Below, in pieces: positions 1 through 8,677 of a DNA stretch of 64,000 bases (positions are counted from its first letter, which is position 1; each line of letters opens with the position of its first letter). Under the pieces are notes generated by a model. It was not told the origin of the DNA. It made no database searches and saw only the letters and a program-made list of their open reading frames with translations. The stretch is taken from assembly GCA_963828445.1 (NCBI GenBank), contig CAWHFP010000009.1:248001-312000 (forward strand), written 5' to 3'. Both the position numbers and the translations under genes were made by a program. Origin of the DNA: Bog-532 sp963828445 (GTDB lineage: Bacteria > Actinomycetota > Actinomycetes > Streptosporangiales > Streptosporangiaceae).

Positions 1-1
1 A

Positions 2-673
2 CGGGACCTGCACCGCCCGGTGATGGCCGTCCCCGGCCCCGTCACCTCCGAGGTTTCGGCCGGCTGTCACAAGATCATCCGGGAGTGGGGCGCGGTCTGT
101 GTCACCGGCGCCCGCGATGTCCTGGAGCTCCTGACGCCCCTGGGCGAGACCTCGGCCTACGACCTACCCCCGGATGGCGCCCCGTTCCCCCATGCCGGCT
201 CCTGCCCGCCCGCCGGCACCGGCAGTCCGGCCGATACTGGCGGTCCCTCCGGACTTCCTCCGCCCACCGGGATCAGCAGCCCCGCTCATCCTGGCGATCT
301 CATCGACCCCGGCCGCCCCGCCGCCCCTGAGCGCCCCACGGCCCGGCCGGGCTTCACCGGCCAGCTGTCGCTGCTCGACTCACCAGGAGCTGCCCACTCG
401 TTCTCGTCCGGCCCGCCGCTCCTTACCGCCGATCCAGCCGTCCGCACCGCCCAGCCGCGCCCGGACCGCGGGTCCCTGCTGGCTCCGGACGATCTTGGCG
501 CCACCAGCCGGGCCGTGCTGGACGCCATCCCGGCCCGGGGCGCGGGTCCGGCCGTGATCGCCGTCCGCGCTGGCCGCAGCATCGACGCCGTGGTCAGCTC
601 CCTGGGCCTGCTGGCCGCCGGCGGTTTCGTCGAGCGGTGCTCGCACGGCTGGCGTCTCCGCCGGTCCCCATGA
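2..673 (+). CDS. dprA: DNA-processing protein DprA, 5'-truncated by window edge
   Basis: DprA loads RecA on incoming single-stranded DNA during natural transformation or recombination. Only the last 223 residues are in the window. The frame is open from base 2 and begins with the end of the Rossmann-like DprA core: a VPGPVTS stretch, then SAGCHKIIREWGA and a segment matching the ...TGARDVLELL end of the core domain. A Pro/Gly/Ser-rich linker of about 110 residues follows, then a C-terminal winged-helix domain of about 60 residues (LDAIPARG... to HGWRLRR), typical of DprA. The stop is TGA at 671-673. The gene before xerC and rpsB is in the usual actinomycete order. The linker is longer than in most homologues. 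Confidence 0.9.
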   Translation, partial: RDLHRPVMAVPGPVTSEVSAGCHKIIREWGAVCVTGARDVLELLTPLGETSAYDLPPDGAPFPHAGSCPPAGTGSPADTGGPSGLPPPTGISSPAHPGDLIDPGRPAAPERPTARPGFTGQLSLLDSPGAAHSFSSGPPLLTADPAVRTAQPRPDRGSLLAPDDLGATSRAVLDAIPARGAGPAVIAVRAGRSIDAVVSSLGLLAAGGFVERCSHGWRLRRSP

Positions 674-735
674 GCCCGCCGGAACCCATCGGCCCGTGAG
701 CTGCCGCCCCTGTGGCGGGGTGCCGTGGTGGCCGG

Positions 736-1303
736 TTACCGGGTCAGCGCCCAGCGGCCTGGGAGGCCCGCCACCGATGATGGCCTGCACGGTCAGGCGC
801 TGCTCGGAGGGATGCGCGACCACCGCGGCGGGGAGCACGCGGTCGACGTCGCCGGGGTCGTAGCGAACCCTGACCGCGATGACGGCCTTGCGGTTGGCGG
901 GCGGTGGCACCGAGTAGGTGCCGTCGAAGCTGGTGTCGTAGGTATTGGCGACGGCCCCGCTGGGCAGGTCGAAGTGGAGAGCCCAGTTCGGGGTCGTGCT
1001 GGGGCCGCTTCGCCGGCCCGGGTCAGCCTGATCGAACAGGTCCACCAGGACGGCGGAGGCGGTCGCGCCGTGCAGGCGCAACTGGCGGACCAGGGCCTGG
1101 TCGGACTGAATGGACGTGATCGCCGTCCCGGCCAGCAGGCCGCCGGCGACCAGCAGGATCGCCGCCAGCACGAACACCCATTTCCGCGTCCGGTCCGGCC
1201 GGCCCAAGCGGAGCAGCACGGACGCCGCCGAGCCTGGACGCCCGGCCGGGACCCCGATTCCGGCCGGGGGAGGGGAAGCGCCCGCGGGTGAGCGCCACGT
1301 CAT
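736..1303 (-). CDS. DUF3592-like single-pass membrane protein (frame disturbed near the 3' end)
   Basis: From an ATG at 1301-1303 the protein has a Pro/Gly-rich N terminus, one membrane helix (WVFVLAAILLVAGGLLAGTA), then an extracytoplasmic domain with the pattern of DUF3592 proteins: a HGATASAVLVDLFD start and a VRYDPGDVDRV motif. As sequenced, the frame runs on to base 380, nearly 300 bases antisense to dprA, with a composition unlike protein. If one G is removed from the GGCGGGCC run near 770, the frame ends at TAA 736-738 after a short normal tail, giving 188 residues and no overlap with dprA. I take this as the real end (inference). It is divergent from xerC. Function unknown. A palindrome at 1349-1361 lies in its promoter. 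Confidence 0.6.
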
Positions 1304-1330
1304 GAAGGAGACCTCGGTGTTCCTGTCGGT

Positions 1331-1361
1331 CCGTAAATGTCGGCTACGCCGTAACTTACGG
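1331..1361. promoter_or_regulatory. Palindromic operator candidate between the DUF3592 gene and xerC
   Basis: A perfect 13-bp palindrome, CCGTAACTTACGG, occupies 1349-1361. An extra half site, CCGTAA, lies at 1331-1336, with its start 18 bp from the start of the palindrome's left half. It is AT-richer than its surroundings and sits in the divergent spacer, 28 to 58 bp from the ATG at 1303. This arrangement is typical of a dimeric repressor site. The regulator is unknown. Confidence 0.4.
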
Positions 1362-1472
1362 ATTGCCGCGGTCCGGTGGCTCATGCTTTGGCCAACCCGG
1401 CCGCCAGGCCACGCCCAACATCAAACAGGGATGGTGCTAGGGCCCGCACCCGCTGGCCGCCACACTGAGAAG

Positions 1473-2498
1473 ATGCGCGCAACGCCCCCACCCGCCCCGG
1501 GCCCGGCCGGTCCCGTCGGCCCCGACCAGACCGGGACGGCCGACGAGCCCGGTCAGGCCGCGATGCCGGCCTGGGTCGAGGACGCGGTGGGGCAGTTCCA
1601 CCGGCACGTGTCCGCCGAGCGGGGCCTGTCGCCGCACACGGTGCGCGGCTACGTCGGCGACGTCCAGTCGCTGCTGACCCACGCCGGTCAGCAAGGCGTC
1701 CACGGCCCGGCCGAGCTGACCGTGACCGTGCTGCGTAGCTGGCTGGCCGGGCAGCACCAGGCCGGCGCTTCGCGGGCCACACTGGCCCGGCGGGGGGCGG
1801 CGGCCCGGGCGTTCACCGCGTTCGCCCACCAGCGGGGCCTGCTGGCCACCGATCCCGGGACGGCGCTCGGCACGCCGAAGGTCCGCCGGACCCTGCCGCA
1901 CGTGCTGCGGCATCAGGAGATCAGCGACGTGCTGGCCTCGTCGGCGGCGGACATCGAGCAGCCGCCGCCCGACCGGACACCGGCCGAGGCCGCGGTGGCC
2001 CTGCGGGATGCGGCCATCCTCGAGCTGCTCTACGCCACCGGGATCCGGGTCAGCGAGCTGTGCGGGCTCGACACCGGCGCCCTGGATCTGGGCCGGCGGA
2101 CGGTCCGGGTGTTCGGCAAGGGCGGCAAGGAGCGCACCGTGCCGGTCGGCATCCCGGCCGTCCGGGCCGTGGAGCAGTGGCAGCAGGCCGGCCGTCCGGT
2201 CCTGCTCACCCCGGCCAGCGGGCAGGCCCTGTTCCTCGGGGTGCGGGGCGGCCGCATCGATCCGCGGACCGCGCGGCGGGTGGTACACGAGCGGCTGCGG
2301 GCGGCCGGAGTGGGCGCCGAGACCGGGCCGCACGGGCTGCGGCACACCGCCGCCACCCACCTGCTCGAAGGCGGCGCCGACCTGCGCAGCGTGCAGGAGA
2401 TGCTCGGCCACTCCTCGCTGGCCACCACGCAGATCTACACCCACGTCTCGGCCGACCGGCTCAAGGCCAGCTACCGCCAGGCCCACCCCCGCGCCTGA
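1473..2498 (+). CDS. xerC: Tyrosine recombinase XerC
   Basis: Site-specific recombinase that resolves chromosome dimers at dif with XerD at the septum. The start at ATG 1473 (GAGAAG just upstream) gives 341 residues; ATG 1563 is a possible shorter start. The N-terminal SAM-like core-binding domain covers about residues 30-130. The catalytic domain follows with the complete tyrosine-recombinase set: Arg192 in GIRVSELCGL, Lys216 in VFGKGGKERTVPV, His287 and Arg290 in HGLRHTAATHLLEGG, His313 in LGHSSLATTQ, and nucleophile Tyr322 in IYTHVS. It reads towards the alditol oxidase gene and is separate from the rpsB operon. A xerC-type gene just before rpsB is usual in actinomycetes. Confidence 0.92.
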   Translation: MRATPPPAPGPAGPVGPDQTGTADEPGQAAMPAWVEDAVGQFHRHVSAERGLSPHTVRGYVGDVQSLLTHAGQQGVHGPAELTVTVLRSWLAGQHQAGASRATLARRGAAARAFTAFAHQRGLLATDPGTALGTPKVRRTLPHVLRHQEISDVLASSAADIEQPPPDRTPAEAAVALRDAAILELLYATGIRVSELCGLDTGALDLGRRTVRVFGKGGKERTVPVGIPAVRAVEQWQQAGRPVLLTPASGQALFLGVRGGRIDPRTARRVVHERLRAAGVGAETGPHGLRHTAATHLLEGGADLRSVQEMLGHSSLATTQIYTHVSADRLKASYRQAHPRA

Positions 2499-2570
2499 GC
2501 CCGGCCCCCACGCGGCGCCCCGGCCTCAGCCCAGCCCACCCCGCGGGCCGCCCAGGTCAGCCAGACCAGC

Positions 2571-3833
2571 TCACGCCACCGGGAAGTACCGGTCCATGAA
2601 CTCGTTGCGGAACTTCCCGGCCGGGTCGTAACGCCGCCGCAGATCAACGAACTCGTCGTAGCGCGGGTACAGCCTCCGCACCACGTCCGGCGGCGTGGAG
2701 AACACCTTGCCCCAGTGCGGCCGCGCATCGAACGGGGCCAGGGCCGCCTCGATGGCCAGAAGGACCGGGGCCACCGCGGCATCGTCCTGGACCCAGGTGA
2801 AGTGGAATCCCACCGTGTCGCGCCCGTACGCCATGCTGAGCCACAGGTCATCGGCGGCCATGGTGCGGATTTCGGCGATCTGGAGGATCGGCGCGATCCG
2901 GTCGCCCAGGGCGAACAGGGCTTCGATGGCGGGCACCGCAACGTCCCGGGCGACCAGGTACTCGGACTGGAGCTCGGCGCCCGCGCTGGGGGTGAACTCC
3001 AGGCGGAAGTGCGGCAGCCGCTCGTGCCACGGCCCCGGGCGCCCCAGTTGCTCGGTGGCGTTGTCGGCCGGCATGCCCGGTACCGGGTTGCGCGGGCCGT
3101 CGGCCAGCCGGGCCCCGAGCCACGACGCCGCCCCGTCCCCGAACGCGGCCCCCGACTCGGCCCGGACCTTCTGCCAGATCCGGTTGTTGCGCCCGGTCCA
3201 GTCGGTGAACACGCTGACGCTGTAGGCGCTGCCGAAGATCTCCTCGAACGACCCGGTCACCGCCTCGGTCGGCAGGCCTTCGTACACCCACTGCCGGACC
3301 TGGAACGACGGCACGATCTCCAGCTCCAGATCGGCGACGATGCCCAGGCTGCCCAGCCCGGCCACCGCCCCCGCGAAGCCGTCGTCCCCCCGGGACAGCA
3401 GCACGACCTCACCCGAGGCCGTGACCAGCTCCATCGACCGGACCGCGGCGGCCAGGTTCTGATTGGCGTCGCCGGAGCCGTGGGTGGCGGTGGCGACCGA
3501 GCCCGCCACCGAGATGTGCGGCAGCGAGGCCGTGTTGTGCAGCGCGTAGCCCACCGAGTCCAGGTACCGGGCCAGCTCGCCGTAGCGGATCCCGCCGCTG
3601 ACCCGAACGACGCGCCGCACCGGGTCGAAGCTCATGATCGAGCCGGCCCCGGCCGTGGCGACCAGCACCCCGCCGGTGTCGGCGATCCGGTTGAACGAAT
3701 GACCGCTGCCCAGGGCCCGGACCCGGTCCGCGCCCGCCACGACCTCCTGCAACGCGGTCAGGCTGTCCGGCCGGGCCAGCTCGGCCGCCGAGAACTCGAT
3801 GTTGCGGGCCCAGTTCCTCGGCTGCCCAGCCAT
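2571..3833 (-). CDS. aldO: Alditol (xylitol/sorbitol) oxidase, AldO type, covalent-FAD
   Basis: Flavoprotein oxidase of the vanillyl-alcohol-oxidase superfamily. AldO-type enzymes oxidise C1 of sugar alcohols with O2 to give the aldose and H2O2. The start at ATG 3831-3833 gives 420 residues, matching the length and N terminus (NWARNIEF) of AldO; an ATG at 3855-3857 would add 8 residues. The FAD domain is residues 1-170, with His45 in LGSGHSFN as the expected covalent FAD anchor and the SLPHISVAGSVATATHGSG signature. The C-terminal substrate domain contains EIRTMAADD, HFTWV and RPHWGKVF, which hold the Glu, Arg, Thr and Lys expected in the alditol pocket. No signal peptide was seen, so it is probably cytoplasmic. 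It is a monocistronic gene convergent with xerC. Confidence 0.9.
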   Translation of the reverse strand: MAGQPRNWARNIEFSAAELARPDSLTALQEVVAGADRVRALGSGHSFNRIADTGGVLVATAGAGSIMSFDPVRRVVRVSGGIRYGELARYLDSVGYALHNTASLPHISVAGSVATATHGSGDANQNLAAAVRSMELVTASGEVVLLSRGDDGFAGAVAGLGSLGIVADLELEIVPSFQVRQWVYEGLPTEAVTGSFEEIFGSAYSVSVFTDWTGRNNRIWQKVRAESGAAFGDGAASWLGARLADGPRNPVPGMPADNATEQLGRPGPWHERLPHFRLEFTPSAGAELQSEYLVARDVAVPAIEALFALGDRIAPILQIAEIRTMAADDLWLSMAYGRDTVGFHFTWVQDDAAVAPVLLAIEAALAPFDARPHWGKVFSTPPDVVRRLYPRYDEFVDLRRRYDPAGKFRNEFMDRYFPVA

Positions 3834-4180
3834 CCACGCCACCCATCCGCTCGGCATAATGCACACGTCTCGCTGGTTGTACAAGCTGGAAGATAGCAGG
3901 CCGCAGCCCACGCCCCGAAGGTCGCTGACCAGGGGTTTGAAATGGGGACGCAGGCTACCTCCAATCCCAAGTAGACTCAGGCTTAGGCCGTCAGTGGGGC
4001 GCAAGCTTCCCCGGCGGCCAAATCGCGCGCCCGCACGCCTTCCCGGGATCTTGTTCCCGATGGTGCGCACCGCTCGGTCCGTGAGCCTGACCAGGCTCGC
4101 CGCAGGTGCGTACGGGTGCCAGGAATCAACCGAGTAGCGTCGCGCTCTGGCGCGGCGTGAGAACCGAAAGGACCACCGGC
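3834..4180. promoter_or_regulatory. Divergent intergenic region, aldO / rpsB
   Basis: This 347-bp spacer separates two divergent genes. It must hold the rpsB operon promoter and leader and the aldO promoter. Less GC-rich patches lie at 3880-3900 and 3930-3980. No clear hexamer pair with good spacing could be fixed by eye. An AAAGGA ribosome binding site sits just before the rpsB ATG. No convincing small gene was seen. Confidence 0.4.
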
Positions 4181-5428
4181 ATGGCCGCGGTCGTCACCAT
4201 GAGGCAGCTCCTTGAGAGCGGCGTGCACTTCGGGCACCAGACCCGTCGCTGGAACCCGAAGATGAAGCGCTACATCTTCACCGAGCGCAATGGCATCTAC
4301 ATCATCGACCTCCAGCAGTCCCTGGACTACATCGACCGGGCGTACGAGTTCATCAAGGAGACGGTCGCCCACGGCGGCACGATCCTGTACGTCGGGACCA
4401 AGAAGCAGGCCCAGGAGGTCATCGCCGAGCAGGCGGGCCGGGTCGGGATGCCGTACGTCAACCAGCGCTGGCTGGGTGGCATGCTGACCAACTTCTCCAC
4501 CGTGTTCAAGCGTCTCCAGCGGCTCAAGGAGCTGGAGGAGATCGACTTCAGCGACGTGGCCGGCTCGGGCATGACCAAGCGTGAGCTGCTGCAGATGCGG
4601 CGCGAGCGCGACAAGCTCGACCGCACGCTGGGCGGCATCCGGCACATGTCCAAGGTGCCGAGCGCGGTGTGGGTGATCGACACCAAGAAGGAGCACATCG
4701 CGGTGGCCGAGGCCCGCAAGCTGGGCATCCCGGTCGTCGCGATCCTCGACACCAACTGCGACCCCGACGAGGTCAACTACCCGATCCCCGGGAATGACGA
4801 CGCCATCCGCAGTGTTGCGCTGCTGACCCGCGTGGTGGCCGACGCGGTGGCCGACGGGCTCATGTCCCGGTCCGGCGCCGGTGAGGGCGACGAGAAGCCC
4901 TCCACCGACGGTGTCGGCGGCGAGGAGCCGCTGGCCGAGTGGGAGCGGGAGCTGGCTCGCAGCGAGGGCGCTCCGGCCCAGATCGAGGCCACCGACGGTG
5001 AGGCTCCGGTCATCACCGAGGTCGCGACCGCCAACGGCACCCAGGCTGAGGCCGCCCCGGCTCAGAGGCCACTCAGTCCGAGGTCGCCCAGGCCGAGGTC
5101 GCCCGCGAAGAGGCGCCCCCGGCCGAGGTGGCCACCGAGGCTCCGGCCGAGGCGACTGCCGCCGAAGCCCCCGCCGAGGCGGCCGCCCCGGCCGCCGAGG
5201 AAGCCCCGGCTGAGGCCCCGGCCGAGCCGGTGGCCGCGGCCAGCCAGGCCGAGACCGCGGGTGACACCGCCGAGTAAGCCGAGCCGAGCCGAGCCGAACC
5301 GAGAAGAGACCGACGGCAGCACCCGGTGCCATCGGCACCGGGTGCCGCCGCACGTCAGGGGCGGGAACGCGCCGGGAACACCCCGGGCGCGGCCGCCCCG
5401 CAGCAGACATTTGAGAGCACGAGAGTGA
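4181..5428 (+). CDS. rpsB: 30S ribosomal protein S2 (C-terminal tail frameshifted)
   Basis: Ribosomal protein S2 of the 30S body. The start ATG 4181 follows an AAAGGA site. The first 270 residues are a full S2: MRQLLESGVHFGHQTRRWNPKM, the NQRWLGGMLTNF signature, and IRHMSKVPSAVWVIDTKKE. After about 5065 the observed frame becomes Arg/Pro-rich and runs to 5428, almost touching tsf. The neighbouring frame instead reads a normal acidic Ala/Glu/Pro-rich actinobacterial S2 tail, ending at TAA 5275-5277 (365 residues after correction). A single missing G in CTCAGAGGCC near 5068 explains the switch. The gene is essential, so a sequence error is the likely cause. The operon continues with tsf. Confidence 0.93.
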   Translation: MAAVVTMRQLLESGVHFGHQTRRWNPKMKRYIFTERNGIYIIDLQQSLDYIDRAYEFIKETVAHGGTILYVGTKKQAQEVIAEQAGRVGMPYVNQRWLGGMLTNFSTVFKRLQRLKELEEIDFSDVAGSGMTKRELLQMRRERDKLDRTLGGIRHMSKVPSAVWVIDTKKEHIAVAEARKLGIPVVAILDTNCDPDEVNYPIPGNDDAIRSVALLTRVVADAVADGLMSRSGAGEGDEKPSTDGVGGEEPLAEWERELARSEGAPAQIEATDGEAPVITEVATANGTQAEAAPAQRPLSPRSPRPRSPAKRRPRPRWPPRLRPRRLPPKPPPRRPPRPPRKPRLRPRPSRWPRPARPRPRVTPPSKPSRAEPNREETDGSTRCHRHRVPPHVRGGNAPGTPRARPPRSRHLRARE

Positions 5429-5440
5429 GAGACGAGGGAC

Positions 5441-6277
5441 ATGGCCAACTTCACCGCCGCTGAGATCAAGCGGCTTCGTGACCAGACCGGCGCCGGCATG
5501 ATGGACTGCAAGAAGGCGCTGGAAGAGGCCGACGGCAACATCGAGGCGGCCGTCGAGGTCCTGCGCCTGAAGGGCGCCAAGGACGCCGGCAAGCGCGCCA
5601 CCCGGACCGCGGCCAACGGCCTGGTCGTGGCCGAGCTGTCCGGCCACACCGCCGGCGTGCTGGTCGAGCTGAACTGCGAGACCGACTTCGTGGCCAAGAC
5701 CGACCTGTTCCAGCAGGTGGCCGGCGAGATCGCCCAGGCCGCCCTGGCCAGCGGGGCCGCCGACCGGCTGGCCCTGCTGAGCACCGAGGTGCGCCCGGGC
5801 CACACCGCCGAGCAGGCCATCGAGGAGGCCGGCGCCTCCCTGAAGGAGAAGCTGGAGCTGGGCCGCTTCGCCCGCTTCGAGGGCGGCTACGTGACCAGCT
5901 ACCTGCACCGCTCCGACGCGGCCCTGCCGCCGACCCTGGGCGTGCTGATCCAGATCGAGCAGGACAACCCCGACGTGGCCAAGGACCTGGCTCAGCAGGT
6001 CGCGGCCATGCGCCCGCTCTACACCACGCGGGACGATGTCCCGGCCGACGAGATCGAGAAGGAGCGCCGGATCGCGGAGCAGATCACCCGCGACGAGGGC
6101 AAGCCCGAAAAGGCAATCCCCAAGATCGTCGAGGGCCGGGTCAACTCCTACTTCAAGGACGTGGTGCTGACCGAGCAGCCGTTCGTCAAGGAGCAGAAGA
6201 AGACCATCAAGCAGGTCCTGGCCGAGGCCGGCGTGACCGTGGACGGTTTCGCCCGGTTCCAGGTCGGGCAGGCGTAA
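5441..6277 (+). CDS. tsf: Elongation factor Ts
   Basis: Guanine-nucleotide exchange factor for EF-Tu. The start ATG 5441 follows GAGGGA. The protein has 278 residues. The UBA-like N-terminal domain carries the family signature TGAGMMDCKKALEEADGNI (residues about 19-37). The core has the ETDFVAKTDLFQ motif that contacts the EF-Tu G domain, followed by two alpha/beta core subdomains and an intact C terminus (IKQVLAEAGVTVDGFARFQVGQ). It lies 163 bp after the corrected rpsB stop, so it is in the same transcription unit. A strong hairpin directly after the stop should limit read-through to pyrH. Confidence 0.97.
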   Translation: MANFTAAEIKRLRDQTGAGMMDCKKALEEADGNIEAAVEVLRLKGAKDAGKRATRTAANGLVVAELSGHTAGVLVELNCETDFVAKTDLFQQVAGEIAQAALASGAADRLALLSTEVRPGHTAEQAIEEAGASLKEKLELGRFARFEGGYVTSYLHRSDAALPPTLGVLIQIEQDNPDVAKDLAQQVAAMRPLYTTRDDVPADEIEKERRIAEQITRDEGKPEKAIPKIVEGRVNSYFKDVVLTEQPFVKEQKKTIKQVLAEAGVTVDGFARFQVGQA

Positions 6278-6282
6278 TTGCC

Positions 6283-6311
6283 AAGGCCGGCGGGCCTCGC
6301 CCGCCGGCCTT
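6283..6311 (+). terminator. Rho-independent terminator after tsf
   Basis: A perfect 12-bp stem (AAGGCCGGCGGG with CCCGCCGGCCTT) encloses the 5-nt loop CCTCG and is followed by a short T run. It starts 6 nt after the tsf stop. The T tract is short, as is usual in actinobacteria. Confidence 0.8.
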
Positions 6312-6358
6312 TGTCATCACCCGAGGCCATCAGCCAAGTCAGTGGAGGAGGTCGCCCG

Positions 6359-7153
6359 GTGCAGTACGGCTACGAGGAGACGATCACTGTGACCGAGGAC
6401 GTCACCGTGAACAACGGGGGCCGGGGGGTCTTCCATCCGCCGTGGCACCGGGTGGTGGTCAAGCTCTCCGGTGAGGCCTTCGCGGGCAAGGAGCCGCTGG
6501 GCATCTCCCCGGACGCGGTCGCCCACATCGCGGCCGAGGTCGTGTCCGCGGTCAAGGAAGGTGTCGAGGTCGCCGCGGTGGTCGGCGGGGGCAACATGTT
6601 CCGCGGCCAGTCCCTGTCCGAGCGGGGCATCGACCGGTCCCGGGCCGACTACATGGGCATGCTGGGCACGGTCATCAACTGCCTGGCCCTCCAGGACGTA
6701 CTGGAGAAGATGGGCGTCGACACCCGGGTCCAGACCGCGATCACCATGGGCCAGGTGGCCGAGCCCTACATCCCCCGCAAGGCCATCCGGCACCTGGAGA
6801 AGGGCCGGGTCGTGATCTTCGGGGCCGGGCTGGGCGCGCCGTTCTTCTCCACCGACACCTCCGCCGCCCAGCGGGCGCTGGAGATCGGGGCCGAAGCCGT
6901 GCTCAAGGGCACCGCGGTCGACGGGGTGTATGACTCCGACCCCCGCAAGAACCCGGACGCCAAGCGCTTCGACAAGGTCGACTACGGCGAGGTGCTGGCC
7001 CGCGGCCTGAAGGTCATGGACGCCACCGCGGTCAGCCTGTGCATGGACAACGGCCTGCCGATAGTGGTGTTCGACCTGATGGGGCAGGGCAACGTGGTCC
7101 GGGCCATCCACGGCGAAAAAGTCGGCACCCTGGTCTGCGCTGCGGACCGGTAA
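6359..7153 (+). CDS. pyrH: UMP kinase
   Basis: Phosphorylates UMP to UDP with ATP in pyrimidine nucleotide synthesis. It is a hexameric amino-acid-kinase-family enzyme, not related to eukaryotic UMP/CMP kinase. The GTG start at 6359 is chosen because GGAGGAGG lies just upstream; it gives 264 residues with a 30-residue N-terminal extension before the core. Core motifs are RVVVKLSGEAFAG, VVGGGNMFRG (UMP/ATP binding), DYMGMLGTVINCLALQD, FGAGLGAPFFSTDT, and the C-terminal VFDLMGQGNVVRAI. Its place between tsf and frr is the universal order. Confidence 0.94.
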   Translation: MQYGYEETITVTEDVTVNNGGRGVFHPPWHRVVVKLSGEAFAGKEPLGISPDAVAHIAAEVVSAVKEGVEVAAVVGGGNMFRGQSLSERGIDRSRADYMGMLGTVINCLALQDVLEKMGVDTRVQTAITMGQVAEPYIPRKAIRHLEKGRVVIFGAGLGAPFFSTDTSAAQRALEIGAEAVLKGTAVDGVYDSDPRKNPDAKRFDKVDYGEVLARGLKVMDATAVSLCMDNGLPIVVFDLMGQGNVVRAIHGEKVGTLVCAADR

Positions 7154-7214
7154 CCTCACGTTTACCCGGATAACGTGGGCCCCGGACAATGAGCCCGCCG
7201 TCATTGGAGCCGAA

Positions 7215-7772
7215 ATGATCGACGACACCCTCCTCGACACCGAGGAAAAGATGGACAAGGCGGTCGCGGTCGCCAAGGAAGAGTTCGGCGTGATCCGCAC
7301 CGGCCGGGCCCACCCGAGCATGTTCAACAAGCTCACGGCCGAGTACTACGGCACCCAGACCCCGCTGAACCAGCTGGCCTCATTCAACATGCCCGAGCCG
7401 CGGATGGTCATTGTCCAGCCGTTCGACAAGTCGTCGATGGGCGCGATCGAGCGGTCGATCCGCGACAGCGACCTGGGCGTCAACCCGACCAACGACGGCG
7501 TCGTCATCCGCGTCGTCTTCCCCGACCTGACCGAGGAACGCCGCAAGGAGTACATCAAGGTGGCCCGGCACAAGGCCGAGGAGAGCCGGGTCTCGATCCG
7601 CAACATCCGGCGGCACGGCAAGGACGCCATCGACAAGATGGTCAAGCAGGGCGAGGCCGGCGAGGACGAGGGCCGCCGCGCCAACCACGAGCTCGACAAC
7701 CTGACCAAGCACTACGTCGACCAGGTGGACGAGCTGCTCAAGAACAAGGAAACCGAGCTTCTCGAGGTCTGA
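7215..7772 (+). CDS. frr: Ribosome recycling factor
   Basis: Splits post-termination ribosomes together with EF-G. It has 185 residues, the normal length. The ATG start at 7215 is preceded by GGAG. The sequence shows the three-helix-bundle domain I with the IRTGRAHPSMFN segment, the small beta domain II (YYGTQTPLNQLASFN, MVIVQPFD), and the C-terminal helix returning to the bundle, including VSIRNIRRHGKDAIDK and the DELLKNKETELLEV end. Its stop codon directly abuts the GTG of cdsA, so translational coupling is likely. Confidence 0.96.
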   Translation: MIDDTLLDTEEKMDKAVAVAKEEFGVIRTGRAHPSMFNKLTAEYYGTQTPLNQLASFNMPEPRMVIVQPFDKSSMGAIERSIRDSDLGVNPTNDGVVIRVVFPDLTEERRKEYIKVARHKAEESRVSIRNIRRHGKDAIDKMVKQGEAGEDEGRRANHELDNLTKHYVDQVDELLKNKETELLEV

Positions 7773-8647
7773 GTGGACGCGGACCTGACGCCGGGAACGG
7801 ACGCGCCACCCCGGCCCTCCGAACCGCCCAAGCCCTCCGGCCGGCCAAGTCGGGGCGGAATCTCCCGGTCGCGGCCGCGGTCGGAGTCGTGCTCGGTGGC
7901 CTGGTCATCGCCACCTTGTTCACGGTCAAGGCGACCTTTCTCATCTTCATGGGCGCCGCCATTGGGGTGGCATTGTGGGAAATCACCCGGGCCTTGCGCG
8001 GGGCCGGTATCTCGGTGCCCGCCATTCCCATTGCCGCCGCCGGTCTGGGCATGTGGCTGTCCGAGTACTGGTGGAACAGCCGGGCCGTGCTGGCTTTCGG
8101 CGTCCTGGGCGTGGTGGCCATTATCGCCGTCCGCCTGATCCGCGGCCCCGACGGTTATCTGCGCGACGTTTCGGCCGGCGTTTTCGTGCTCGGCTACCTG
8201 CCGTTCCCGGCCTTGTTCGTGGTGGCCATGCTGGCCGCCCCCGACGGCGCCCGCCGCGTGCTCATCTTCGTGGTGCTGACCGTCTGCGTCGACATCGGCG
8301 GCTACTTCGCGGGCAGCACGCTGGGCCGGCACCCCATGGCCCAGCTCATCAGCCCCAGCAAGACCTGGGAGGGCCTGGCCGGATCGGTGCTGGCCTGCCT
8401 GGTCGCCGGGGCCGTCCTGGTCCCGTGGCTGCTGCACGGCCACGTCTGGCAGGGCCTGCTGACCGGCGCCGCCACCGGCGTCGCCGCCGTCGTGGGCGAT
8501 CTCGCCGAGTCCGCCATCAAGCGCGACCTCAAGATCAAGGACATGGGCTCCATCCTGCCCGGCCACGGCGGCATCATGGACCGCCTGGACTCCCTCCTGA
8601 TCGCCGCCCCCGTCGCCTGGCTCCTGCTCACCGTCTTCATCCGCTGA
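7773..8647 (+). CDS. cdsA: Phosphatidate cytidylyltransferase (frameshifted near N terminus as sequenced)
   Basis: Makes CDP-diacylglycerol from phosphatidic acid and CTP for phospholipid synthesis in the inner membrane. The Pro-rich N terminus begins at GTG 7773, directly after frr. That frame breaks at about 7845, in GGCCGGCCAAG. The membrane part continues in another frame (KSGRNLPVAAAVGVVLGG onwards). Adding one G restores a 291-residue protein. As sequenced, the longest intact piece starts at GTG 7889 (252 residues). About seven membrane helices are visible. The family signature near the C terminus is complete: SPSKTWEGLAGS, then GDLAESAIKRDLKIKDMGS and LPGHGGIMDRLDSL. Probably functional, with the indel a sequencing artefact. 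Confidence 0.9.
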
Positions 8648-8677
8648 GGCGTCCGTCCGGAAGCACGACACCCGGCA

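Noticed and set aside
380..735. Extension of the DUF3592-like frame across dprA
   Set aside because: It would overlap dprA by almost 300 bp with non-protein-like sequence; a one-base correction ends the gene at 736.
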